A stretch of 64,000 bases of DNA from Hyphomicrobiales bacterium (GTDB lineage Bacteria; Pseudomonadota; Alphaproteobacteria; Rhizobiales; Rhodobiaceae), in NCBI GenBank assembly GCA_002869065.1, contig PKTR01000007.1:220932-284931 (forward strand). The letters run 5' to 3'. The translations under genes were made by a program, and so were the position numbers. The first letter of the stretch is position 1. Each line of letters starts with the position of its first letter. The notes beneath the pieces were generated by a model. It made no database searches. It saw only the letters and a list, made by a program, of their open reading frames with translations, and had not been told where the DNA came from. Shown in pieces: positions 17,682 through 26,158 of the stretch.

Positions 17682-18061
17682 CAGACGCTATCCCACTCTC
17701 TAGCGTTTTTGGCAAAGTCGCTGCGCTGTGGATCGACGACGCAGAAACGGTGTCCCGTCGGCGCTTCCATCACGATCCATTGCTTCACTGCCCCAATTTC
17801 CCGTGCGCCAAGTGCGAGCAACCTGTCGCGCTCCGCAGCCTTGTCGTCGGTCTCGAAGTCGAGATGAACACGCGGCTCGTGCTCGACGGATTGAATCAAC
17901 ACCCGGGCGTCCCCCTTCGGTTCTTCCAGAACCGCATACTTGCCATCGCCATCGACCTTGCCCGGCAGGCCGAAAACGCCTGACCAGAACGTCAGTGCAT
18001 CACCGAGGTCGTCGGTCTTGCAGTCGATCACGAGGCACCCGAGCCGGCTCTTGTGAGTCAT
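17681..18061 (-). CDS. VOC (glyoxalase/bleomycin-resistance fold) protein inside the liv operon
   Basis: 126 residues, one vicinal-oxygen-chelate domain: HKSRLGCLVIDCKTDDLGDALTFW, VHLDFETDDKAAE, and APTGHRFCVVDPQ near the end. The family includes metal-dependent lyases, dioxygenases and non-catalytic binding proteins; this short one cannot be assigned a reaction. Its position between livH and livM, 6 bp after livH and sharing one base with livM, ties it to the transport/activation pathway, perhaps in processing the imported compound. Confidence 0.78.
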   Translation of the reverse strand: MTHKSRLGCLVIDCKTDDLGDALTFWSGVFGLPGKVDGDGKYAVLEEPKGDARVLIQSVEHEPRVHLDFETDDKAAERDRLLALGAREIGAVKQWIVMEAPTGHRFCVVDPQRSDFAKNAREWDSV

Positions 18062-18067
18062 GCTGCG

Positions 18068-19036
18068 TCAGACCCTTTCGATGATCTTTTCGCCGAACAG
18101 CCCTTGCGGCCGGAACAGCAGGAACAGAAGCGCCAGCATGTAGGCGAACCAGTTTTCGGTGGCGCCGCCGATCATCGGACCGACCCACAACTCGAAGATC
18201 TTCTCACCAACCCCGATTATCAGTCCGCCGACGATGGCGCCGGGGATCGAGGTGAAACCGCCGAGCATCAGCACCGGCAGGGCTTTCAGCGCGATCAGCG
18301 ACAGCGAGAACTGCACGCCCGATTTCGCGCCCCACATGATGCCCGCCACAAGCGCGACGATGCCCGCCACCGACCACACGATCCACCAGATGGTCTCGAG
18401 CGAGATGCCGACCGACAGCGCCGCCTGATGGTCGTCGGCGACCGCGCGCAGCGCCCGACCCATCTTGGTGTATTGCGAGAAGATGGTCAGCGAAACGACA
18501 AGGATGATGGCGACGATCGCGGCTGCGATCTCGAGCTTTTCGACGAACATGCCGGTCGCATCGATGATCGTGTCGGAGGGGCCGGACGGCAGCCCAACAT
18601 CGAGCATCTTGACGTCGGCACCCCACATCAGATCGCCCAGACCTTCGAGCACGAAGGCAAGACCGATGGTCGCCATGAACAGGATGATGCCTTCCTGATT
18701 GACCAGGTTCTTCAGCACCACCCGCACGATGAGCCAGGCAAGACCGATCATCACCACCAGCGTCAGCGCGATCGCGACGATCGTCGGGAAACCGGGCCCC
18801 CAATTGTGGATCTGCGAGCCGAACATGGTGTTGATGAGGTGCGCGAACGGCACCTGGCCGGTCTGGAAGCCGACCAGGGTGAGTGCCGCGAACAGCGCCA
18901 AAACGCCCTGGGCGAAGTTGAAGATGCCCGACGCCTTGAAGATGAGCACGAAGCCAAGGGCCACCAGCGAGTACATCACGCCGGCCAAAAGGCCGGAGAT
19001 CACGACTTCCCAGAAAAACGGATCGATCAGAAGCAT
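18068..19036 (-). CDS. livH: ABC transporter permease, LivH type
   Basis: 322-residue permease with about 8 hydrophobic segments. Motifs GVMYSLVALGFVLIFKASG and FNFAQGVLALFAAL near the N-terminus and LGGFTSIPGAIVGGLIIGVGEK near the C-terminus are LivH hallmarks. Start chosen at 19036 (MLLIDPFFW) because GAGG lies 9 nt upstream; the longer frame to 19120 runs into livG. Lies 10 bp after livG. Confidence 0.92.
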   Translation of the reverse strand: MLLIDPFFWEVVISGLLAGVMYSLVALGFVLIFKASGIFNFAQGVLALFAALTLVGFQTGQVPFAHLINTMFGSQIHNWGPGFPTIVAIALTLVVMIGLAWLIVRVVLKNLVNQEGIILFMATIGLAFVLEGLGDLMWGADVKMLDVGLPSGPSDTIIDATGMFVEKLEIAAAIVAIILVVSLTIFSQYTKMGRALRAVADDHQAALSVGISLETIWWIVWSVAGIVALVAGIMWGAKSGVQFSLSLIALKALPVLMLGGFTSIPGAIVGGLIIGVGEKIFELWVGPMIGGATENWFAYMLALLFLLFRPQGLFGEKIIERV

Positions 19037-19046
19037 CAGGTTTTCC

Positions 19047-19862
19047 TCAGTCGTGGCTGACGCCGAGATAGGCGTCGATGACGTCTTGATTGGTGCGCAC
19101 CTCGTCCGGCGTGCCGTCACCGATCTTCTTGCCGTAGTCGAGCACCACGACGCGGTCGGAAAGGTCCATGACCACGCCCATGTCGTGCTCGATCAGCGCG
19201 ATCGTCGTGCCGAACTGCTGGTTCACATCGAGGATGAAGCGGCTCATGTCTTCCTTTTCCTCGACGTTCATGCCGGCCATCGGCTCGTCGAGGAGGAGAA
19301 GCTTCGGTTCTGCGGCAAGCGCGCGGCCAAGCTCGACCCGCTTCTGCAGACCGTAAGGCAAGCGCCCGACCGGCGTTTTGCGGATGTGCTGGATCTCGAG
19401 GAAGTCGATGATCCGCTCGACCACTTCACGGTGCTCGATCTCCTCACGCACCGCCGGGCCGGTCCACAACGCCTGCCAGAACATGTTCTTCTTCATCATG
19501 GTCAGGCGCCCGGTCATGATGTTGTCGAGCGTCGTCATGCCCTTGAAGAGCGCGATGTTCTGGAAGGTGCGCGCGATGCCCTGATAGGCGATCTCGTGCG
19601 GCTTCATCGGTTTGCGCTTTTCTCCGCGGAACCACACCTCACCCTCCTGCGGGTGATAGAAACCGTTGATCACATTCAGCATCGACGTCTTGCCGGCACC
19701 GTTCGGGCCGATAATCGCGCGGATCTCGCCTTCCTGGATGTCGAACGAGATCGCCGTGATCGCCTTGACGCCGCCGAACGACAGCGACACGTCCTCGACG
19801 CGCAGCAACACTTCACCGCTCTTCTTCGGGGCGGTTTCCGCAGAATTGGTCGACACGCTCAT
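19047..19862 (-). CDS. livG: ABC transporter ATPase, LivG type
   Basis: 271 residues. Walker A GPNGAGKTSM, Walker B KLLLLDEPMAGMN, and H-loop LIEHDMGVV. The signature reads LPYGLQKRVELGRAL rather than LSGGQ; this variant is usual for LivG copies in aromatic-acid operons. Its start codon overlaps the stop of the fadD-like gene by 4 bp (ATGA). Confidence 0.92.
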   Translation of the reverse strand: MSVSTNSAETAPKKSGEVLLRVEDVSLSFGGVKAITAISFDIQEGEIRAIIGPNGAGKTSMLNVINGFYHPQEGEVWFRGEKRKPMKPHEIAYQGIARTFQNIALFKGMTTLDNIMTGRLTMMKKNMFWQALWTGPAVREEIEHREVVERIIDFLEIQHIRKTPVGRLPYGLQKRVELGRALAAEPKLLLLDEPMAGMNVEEKEDMSRFILDVNQQFGTTIALIEHDMGVVMDLSDRVVVLDYGKKIGDGTPDEVRTNQDVIDAYLGVSHD

Positions 19863-21847
19863 TCCGCGGCCTCCTGAACGGTCTCGGACCGGACCGGGTG
19901 CATGGTCATGTCACGGATCTGCACCGTCGCCGATACCTTGCCCGTGCGGCCATCCTCGAAGGTCACTTCCGTCTCGACAAATTTCTCGCTCGACCCGTCA
20001 TAGAGCGCTTCGATCAGCGTCGCATAGCGTTCAGCGATGAAGTTACGCCGCACCTTCTGCGTCCGGGTCAGTTCGCCGTCATCCGCATCGAGTTCCTTGT
20101 GCAGCACGAGGAACCGCTTGATCTGCGAGTTCGCCACCCGGGGCTCGCCCGCAAGGTCTTGGTTCACCTTGTCGACGTGTTCCTCGATCATCCCGTAAAC
20201 ATCGGGATGTTGCGCCAGTTCCTGATAGCTCGCATAGGCGATGTTGTTGCGCTCCGCCCAGTTGCCGACCGCGTTGAGATCGATATTGATGAAGGCGGTG
20301 CAGAAGTCGCGTTCATCGCCGAACGCCACCACTTCCTTGACGTTCGGGAAGAACTTCAACTTGTTCTCGATATATTTCGGCGCGAACATCGTACCGTCGG
20401 CGAGCTTGCCGACATCCTTGGCGCGATCGATGATCTTGAGCTGGCCGTCGGTATCGAAGAAGCCGGCGTCGCCGGTGTGCACCCAACCGTCCTCGGTCAT
20501 GGTGTCCCGCGTCGCCTCTTCGTTCTTGTAGTAGGCGACGAACCGGCCCGGGCTGCGGAACACCACCTCGCCGTCATCGGTGATCTTGATGTCCACATTC
20601 GGCGCCGGCGGACCGACCGTGTCGGAGCGCACATGACCGTCTTCCTGGCAGGTCACATAGAGGAACGCTTCGGTCTGGCCGTACAGCTGTTTCAGGTTCA
20701 TGCCGAGCGAACGGTAGAACGAGAACAGGTCCGGGCCGATCGCCTCGCCGGCGGTGTAGGCCACGCGAATGCGCGAGAAGCCGAGCACGTTCTTCAGCGG
20801 CCCGTAGACCAGCAGGCCGCCAAGCGCATAAAGCAGGCGGCCGCCAAGCGGCACCGGCTGCTTGTTGAGAATCTTCTCGCCGTACTGCTTGGCCACGCCG
20901 AGGAAGTAATTGAACATCTTCTGCTTGAACTTGCCCGCATCTTCCATGCGGATCATCACCGTCGTCAGGTTCGCCTCGAAGACGCGCGGCGGAGCGAAAT
21001 AGAAGGTCGGACCGATCTCGCGCAAATTCTGCGCCGCCGTTTCCGGGCTCTCCGGACAGGCCGTGCAGAAGCCGGCGACGATGCCCTGGGCATAGTTCAG
21101 GTAGTGGTCGCCGACCCAGGCGAGCGGCAGATAGGCGAGCGCCTCGTCATTTTCGGTCAGCTTGTCGAACTTGACCGTGTCGGTCGCAGCCGCCACGCAG
21201 CGTTCGCCCGACAGCATCACGCCCTTCGAGCGCCCGGTGGTGCCCGAGGTGTAGAGCATGACGGAGATGTCGGAGCCCTTGCCCGCGGCGATGCCCTCTT
21301 CCCAGGCCTTCTTCGCGCCAGCATTGGCGGCCATGATCGCCGCGCCCTGTTTCTGGACCTCTTCGAAGCTGTGCAGATGGGTGTGGTCGTAGTCGCGAAG
21401 CCCGCGCTGATCGTCATAGATCACCTGCTTGAGCATCGGCACCTGCTCCGACACTCCAAGCACCTTATCGACCTGCTCCTGGTCCTCGACGACGGCGAAA
21501 ACCACCTCGGCGTGGCTCAGCACATAGGCCATCTCCTCGGCAACCGAATCCGCATAGACCGGCACAGGAACACCGCCGAGGCTCTGCGCGGCCAGCATGC
21601 CCCAATAGAGCCGCGGCCGGTTGCTGCCGATGATCGCGACCTTGTCGCCGGCACCGAAACCGAGCTCTTTCAGCCCGATGGCGAAACGGCAAACTTCGTC
21701 GGCGACCTCGGACCACGTCCAGGTCTGCCAGATACCTAGGTCTTTTTCACGAATTGCCGGCTTGCCCCCCCGGACCGCCGCATTCCGCAACAAGAGCTTT
21801 GGGAAAGTGTCCCCGTCCGCGGACGCTGCCGTCAGCGTTCCCGTCAT
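19859..21847 (-). CDS. Long-chain-fatty-acid/aromatic acyl-CoA synthetase, FadD15-like
   Basis: 662-residue adenylate-forming ligase. ATP/AMP motif VMLYTSGTTGRSKGVML (about residues 196-212), A5-type motif YGQTEAFLYV, and GWVHTGDAGFFDTDGQLKIIDRAKD. Activates a carboxylic acid to its CoA thioester. It is the first gene of the fadD-livG-livH-VOC-livM-binding protein-livF-PaaK operon, which implies that the imported acid is trapped as CoA ester. Start supported by GAGGG 7 nt upstream. A tandem 14-bp repeat lies about 320-355 bp upstream. Confidence 0.88.
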   Translation of the reverse strand: MTGTLTAASADGDTFPKLLLRNAAVRGGKPAIREKDLGIWQTWTWSEVADEVCRFAIGLKELGFGAGDKVAIIGSNRPRLYWGMLAAQSLGGVPVPVYADSVAEEMAYVLSHAEVVFAVVEDQEQVDKVLGVSEQVPMLKQVIYDDQRGLRDYDHTHLHSFEEVQKQGAAIMAANAGAKKAWEEGIAAGKGSDISVMLYTSGTTGRSKGVMLSGERCVAAATDTVKFDKLTENDEALAYLPLAWVGDHYLNYAQGIVAGFCTACPESPETAAQNLREIGPTFYFAPPRVFEANLTTVMIRMEDAGKFKQKMFNYFLGVAKQYGEKILNKQPVPLGGRLLYALGGLLVYGPLKNVLGFSRIRVAYTAGEAIGPDLFSFYRSLGMNLKQLYGQTEAFLYVTCQEDGHVRSDTVGPPAPNVDIKITDDGEVVFRSPGRFVAYYKNEEATRDTMTEDGWVHTGDAGFFDTDGQLKIIDRAKDVGKLADGTMFAPKYIENKLKFFPNVKEVVAFGDERDFCTAFINIDLNAVGNWAERNNIAYASYQELAQHPDVYGMIEEHVDKVNQDLAGEPRVANSQIKRFLVLHKELDADDGELTRTQKVRRNFIAERYATLIEALYDGSSEKFVETEVTFEDGRTGKVSATVQIRDMTMHPVRSETVQEAAE

Positions 21848-22232
21848 CGCGTTCCCTCTCCAACGACCGGGAATTTATCCCCCCGGTTCGATTATCGTTT
21901 TTGTCTGGAACTCACTAAATCGAACACCGTGCGGCAAATCAAGCCCGTCCCGCGCAAACCAAAGTCGAAATCCCGGGCTCAACCCGTGAAATCGGCTATT
22001 TTCCTCATGATTTCAAAAATTTGAATGTTTCTAGAGAGCTCCTGAAACGGCTCGCAGGGACACTTTGCAACAGAATCGAAGAGAAATTCCGCCACGCGAG
22101 CAGTTTCTGCTCGCCCGCTGCGCGACGAGGTCTTGCAACCACGCTCTCAACCGCAGATTTGGGCATTTTGCACTTGCGAAAACCCATCTCGCATTTGCGA
22201 AATAAATACCCCGAAGCAAGGCGCCGAGCGGA
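21848..22232. other. 385-bp intergenic region before the fadD-liv operon
   Basis: No convincing gene; short frames here show no family features. It is the leader/promoter region of the reverse-strand fadD-liv operon and the 3' flank of the indolepyruvate oxidoreductase gene. Base composition is more AT-rich than the surroundings. It holds a tandem 14-bp repeat at 22168-22202. Confidence 0.6.
22168..22202. promoter_or_regulatory. Tandem 14-bp operator-like repeat
   Basis: TTGCACTTGCGAAA (22168-22181) and TCGCATTTGCGAAA (22189-22202) match at 12 of 14 positions and start exactly 21 bp apart, two helical turns. The second contains the dyad TCGCA-TT-TGCGA. This suits cooperative binding of a dimeric regulator on one DNA face. 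TTTGCAAA-type boxes are known for RamB/PccR-like regulators; the resemblance is only partial. Confidence 0.4.
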
Positions 22233-25200
22233 CTATTCGGCCGCTTCCGCCATCGTCGCCGGCTGGCGCAGGGCTTCAAGCAAGCGCTTGCGCTCGGCCT
22301 CTGCCGTCTCGACCGACGCTTCCTTCACATGGCCGAAACCGCGTACCTTGTCGGGCCAGCCGGCAAGGTCGGCAGCCCGCACGAGCGTCGCAGCATCGAG
22401 CCCGGACAACATCGTTTCGATATCCGCCTCGTAGTCGGCAAGAAGCCGGCGCTCCATACGCCGCTCCGCGCTGTGACCGAAAGGATCGAGCCAGCCGCCG
22501 CGCATGCCACGCAGCGAGGCGACAAAGGGCATCAACCGCAGCATCCAGCCGCCATAGCGCGCCTTCTTCAGATGCCCGGTCTCGGGATCGTTGCCGGCAA
22601 GAAGCGGCGGCGCGAGATGGATCGACAACCTGTCCCAGCCCTCGAATTGCGCGTCGAGCTGGCGGCGGAAACTGCCGTCGCTGAAGAGCCGGGCGACCTC
22701 GTATTCATCCTTGATCGCCATCAGCTTGTAGAGATTGCGCGCAACCGTCTCACTGAGCGCGCCCGGCGCACCGGCAACCACCGTTTCGGCCGTGATGACG
22801 CGATCCATCAGCGCCCGGTAGCGCTGGCCATAGGCGGCGTTCTGATAGGCCGTCAGCGCCTTCTGACGATGTTCGATGAGCTCGACAACGCTCGGCGGCG
22901 CCTCTTCGCCGGAAACGCCCTCGGCCCCGCCGGCCGCCGCTTCGACCGCAGCCCGGTCATGTGCCGCCATCCGGCCCCACTGGAACGCTGCCTGGTTCAT
23001 CGGGATGGCAACGCCATTCATCCGGATTGCTTCGAGAATCGCCTCCGCACCGATCGGCACCGCACCGAGCTGATAGGCATAGCCCAGCATGAACATGTTG
23101 GTGGCGATCGCATCACCGAGCAGCGTCGTCGCCAGCGCCTGCGCTTCGAGGAACTGCGCCCTGCCCGCGCCGGCTTTGTCGGTGATCGCCTTGACGAGTT
23201 GCTTCGTCGGCAGCGAGTAGTCGGCGTTGCGGGCAAAATCTCCCGGCAGATATTCATGCAGATTGACGACCACCTCGGTGCGCTTGGGATCGATGGCCGT
23301 CAGCACCTTGGCCGAGCCAACCACGACCATATCGCAGCCGAGCACCAGATCCGCTGTACCTGCGGGCACGCGGATCGACTTGATGTGATCCGGATCGGAC
23401 GCCAGCCGCACATGGCTCGTCACCGCGCCGCCCTTCTGCGCCAGCCCCGCCATATCGATGATGCCGCAGCCCTTGCCCTCGATATGGGCGGCCATGCCGA
23501 GCACCGCGCCGATGGTGACGACACCCGTTCCGCCGATGCCGGTCACCAGCATGTTGAAGGTGCTGTCGAGCGACGGCAGCGCGGGATCGGGCAACGCTGC
23601 GAACCGGTCCTCGCCGTCGCCGGCACTTGCCGCAACGCCGCTGCCCTTGCGCAACTTCGCGCCGTGCACCGTCACGAAGCTCGGGCAGAAGCCCTTCACG
23701 CAGGAGAAATCCTTGTTGCAGGCCGACTGGTCGATCTGCCGCTTGCGACCGAACTCTGTCGCGACCGGCTGGATAGCGATGCAATTGGACTGGATACCGC
23801 AATCGCCGCATGCCTCGCACACCGCCTCGTTGATGACGACACGGGCATCCGGATCGGGGAACAGGCCCCGTTTGCGCCGCCGCCGCTTCTCCGCCGCACA
23901 AGTCTGATCGAAGATCAGCACCGTCATGCCCGGGATGGCGGCAAGTTCGCGCTCGACGGCGAGCAGCTCGTCGCGGTGATGGATCGTCGTCCCGAACGGC
24001 CAGGCGGTCGCCGGCGGGTACTTGTCCGGCTCGTCGGTGACGATGACCACCCGCTTGGCGCCTTCGGCAGCGACCTGCGCCGCAATCCGGTCGACCGTCA
24101 GCGTGCCATCATTGGGCTGTCCGCCGGTCATCGCGACAGCGTCGTTGAACAGGATCTTGTAGGTGATGTTGACGCCGGACGCGGCGGCCGCGCGGATCGC
24201 CATCATGCCCGAATGGTTGTAGGTGCCGTCGCCGATGTTCTGGAACACATGGCCGCGCGTCGAGAACGGCGCCTCGCCGACCCAGTTGGCGCCCTCCGCA
24301 CCCATCTGCGTGTAACCCTCGGTCTTGCGATCCATCCACTGGACCATGTAGTGGCAACCGATGCCGGCATAGGCGCGACTGCCCTCAGGAATATGGGTCG
24401 AGGAATTGTGCGGGCAGCCGGGACAAAAATACGGGATGCGGGTCGCCACGTCGCTCGCCTGCCGCAGCCGCTGCTGCGCGTCCTTCAGCGCCGCGACACG
24501 GCCTGCCAGGTCCTCGCGCTCGGCGTAAGCGAGCAGCCGTTCGCCGATAGCCACCGCGATATCATTGGCGTCGAGCGCGCCCTTCGACGGGAACAGCCAT
24601 CCGCCCTCCTCGTCCTTTTTGCCGACGACGACCGGCGCGTCGCTCATACCGTAGAGCGCTTCCTTCAACTGCCACTCGATCAGCGAGCGCTTTTCCTCGA
24701 CGACGATGATCTTCTCGAGTCCGGCAGAGAAATCCCGTGCGCCGTGCGGGTCGAGCGGCCAGGTGCAGCCGATCTTGTAGAGCCGGAGGCCGAGATCCGC
24801 CGCGATCACCTCGTCGATGCCGAGCGCATCGAGTGCTTCGAGCACGTCGAGATAGCTCTTGCCGGTGGTCGCGATGCCGAGCCGCGGCTTCCGCCCGCCG
24901 CCAAGTATGATGCGGTCGAGCCGGTTGGCCCTGAGAAACGCCATCGCCGCCGGCAGCTTGAAGTCGTGCAGCTTGGCTTCCTGCGCGACCGGCGAGATAC
25001 CGGGGCGAATGCTGAGCCCGTCCGGCGGCATCGCCACGCCCTCGGGCAGCACGATCGACACCCGGTCGATCGAACCGTCGACCACCACCGTCGACTCGAT
25101 CGTATCCTTGACGCATTTCAGCGCCGCCCAGGTACCGGCAAAGCGCGACAGCGCCCAACCGATCAGCCCGTAGTCGAGCAGTTCCTGAACGCCGGCCGGA

Positions 25201-25715
25201 TTGAGGATCGGGATCATCGCGTCGACGAAGGCGAATTCCGACTGATGCGCCGTCGTCGAGGATTCGCAGGTGTGGTCGTCGCCCATCAGCGCGAGCACGC
25301 CGCCATTCGGCGAGGTGCCGGCGAGATTGGCGTGACGGAACGCATCGCCGGAGCGGTCCGCGCCCGGACCCTTGCCGTACCAGATGCCGAAAACGCCGTC
25401 GAAGCGACCCTCGCCGCGCATCTCCGCCTGCTGCGTTCCCCAAAGAGAGGTCGCCGCGAGATCTTCGTTGATCGCCGTTCGGAACAGGATGTCGTTCGGT
25501 TCGAGCAGTTTGCGCGCGCGCCAGAATTGCTGATCAAGCGAGCCGAGCGGCGACCCGCGATAACCGGTGATATAGCCCGCCGTCGACAGGCCTGCCGCCG
25601 CGTCGCGCGCCTGCTGCATGAGGCACAGCCGGATCAGCGCCTGCGTGCCGGTCAGGAAGACGCGGGACTGGTCGAGATCGTACTTGTCGTCGAGAGTGAC
25701 CGTGCGCGGCGCCAT
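22233..25715 (-). CDS. Indolepyruvate ferredoxin oxidoreductase, fused alpha and gamma parts
   Basis: 1160 residues; oxidatively decarboxylates aryl-pyruvates to aryl-acetyl-CoA with ferredoxin as acceptor. The N-terminal thiamine-diphosphate part has GYRGSPLGSLDQQ, CPGCPHNSSTHIPEG and GDGTYNHSGMMAI. A 4Fe-4S region follows (VCEACGDCGIQSNC, then CNKDFSCVKGFCPSFV). The C-terminal gamma domain begins at MLVTGIGGTGVVTIGAVLGMAAH. Start at 25715 is set by GGAGGA 5 nt upstream. Its likely product (aryl-acetyl-CoA) and the neighbouring aryl-CoA ligase operon suggest one aromatic amino/keto-acid pathway. Confidence 0.92.
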   Translation of the reverse strand: MAPRTVTLDDKYDLDQSRVFLTGTQALIRLCLMQQARDAAAGLSTAGYITGYRGSPLGSLDQQFWRARKLLEPNDILFRTAINEDLAATSLWGTQQAEMRGEGRFDGVFGIWYGKGPGADRSGDAFRHANLAGTSPNGGVLALMGDDHTCESSTTAHQSEFAFVDAMIPILNPAGVQELLDYGLIGWALSRFAGTWAALKCVKDTIESTVVVDGSIDRVSIVLPEGVAMPPDGLSIRPGISPVAQEAKLHDFKLPAAMAFLRANRLDRIILGGGRKPRLGIATTGKSYLDVLEALDALGIDEVIAADLGLRLYKIGCTWPLDPHGARDFSAGLEKIIVVEEKRSLIEWQLKEALYGMSDAPVVVGKKDEEGGWLFPSKGALDANDIAVAIGERLLAYAEREDLAGRVAALKDAQQRLRQASDVATRIPYFCPGCPHNSSTHIPEGSRAYAGIGCHYMVQWMDRKTEGYTQMGAEGANWVGEAPFSTRGHVFQNIGDGTYNHSGMMAIRAAAASGVNITYKILFNDAVAMTGGQPNDGTLTVDRIAAQVAAEGAKRVVIVTDEPDKYPPATAWPFGTTIHHRDELLAVERELAAIPGMTVLIFDQTCAAEKRRRRKRGLFPDPDARVVINEAVCEACGDCGIQSNCIAIQPVATEFGRKRQIDQSACNKDFSCVKGFCPSFVTVHGAKLRKGSGVAASAGDGEDRFAALPDPALPSLDSTFNMLVTGIGGTGVVTIGAVLGMAAHIEGKGCGIIDMAGLAQKGGAVTSHVRLASDPDHIKSIRVPAGTADLVLGCDMVVVGSAKVLTAIDPKRTEVVVNLHEYLPGDFARNADYSLPTKQLVKAITDKAGAGRAQFLEAQALATTLLGDAIATNMFMLGYAYQLGAVPIGAEAILEAIRMNGVAIPMNQAAFQWGRMAAHDRAAVEAAAGGAEGVSGEEAPPSVVELIEHRQKALTAYQNAAYGQRYRALMDRVITAETVVAGAPGALSETVARNLYKLMAIKDEYEVARLFSDGSFRRQLDAQFEGWDRLSIHLAPPLLAGNDPETGHLKKARYGGWMLRLMPFVASLRGMRGGWLDPFGHSAERRMERRLLADYEADIETMLSGLDAATLVRAADLAGWPDKVRGFGHVKEASVETAEAERKRLLEALRQPATMAEAAE

Positions 25716-25839
25716 TGATTCCTCCGGCTGTCGTGGTTGGGTGGCGGCACCCGATGACAGCATGTCCAGTTATCTTGGGCAAAACAAGAGCTTGGCAACG
25801 CCAGAGAGCGCCGTCAACTGCGGGAGAGAGAAGTCAGCC

Positions 25840-26097
25840 ATGTCTGAAATCACCTTGCCTAAAACGGCCAGAGATGCCCTCACCGAAAAGATCATCGGCT
25901 ATTTCGACGCCGAACTCGGCCAGGAGATCGGCCATTTCGACGCCGCCTTCCTGCTCGATTTCTTCATGAAGGAGATCGGGCCGGTGTTCTACAATCAGGC
26001 ATTACTGGACGCCCAGGCGGTCCTTTCGAAACGGCTGGATTCCATCACAGAAGCGATTTCGGAACTCGAAAAGCCACTCGATGACGCGCTGCGCTGA
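25840..26097 (+). CDS. DUF2164 family small protein
   Basis: 85 residues, no membrane segment or signal. The core FDAELGQEIGHFDAAFLLDFFMKEIGPVFYNQALLDAQAVL matches the DUF2164 pattern. Function unknown. Start at 25840 follows GGGAGAGAG; the frame extends back to 25618 only through DNA antisense to the divergent oxidoreductase gene. Confidence 0.75.
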   Translation: MSEITLPKTARDALTEKIIGYFDAELGQEIGHFDAAFLLDFFMKEIGPVFYNQALLDAQAVLSKRLDSITEAISELEKPLDDALR

Positions 26098-26158
26098 AGT
26101 CTGAGCGCAGCCCCGCCCGCACCCGACAGGCGCGGACGGTTATGCGTTTCAGCCCGCC

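Noticed and set aside
19898..21739. 613-codon plus-strand frame opposite the fadD-like gene
   Set aside because: Shadow frame without motifs; the reverse strand carries complete adenylate-enzyme motifs.
22329..25718. Very long open frame (1129 codons) on the plus strand
   Set aside because: It is antisense to the indolepyruvate oxidoreductase gene and arises from GC-rich codon bias; its translation is Arg/His-rich with no family motif.
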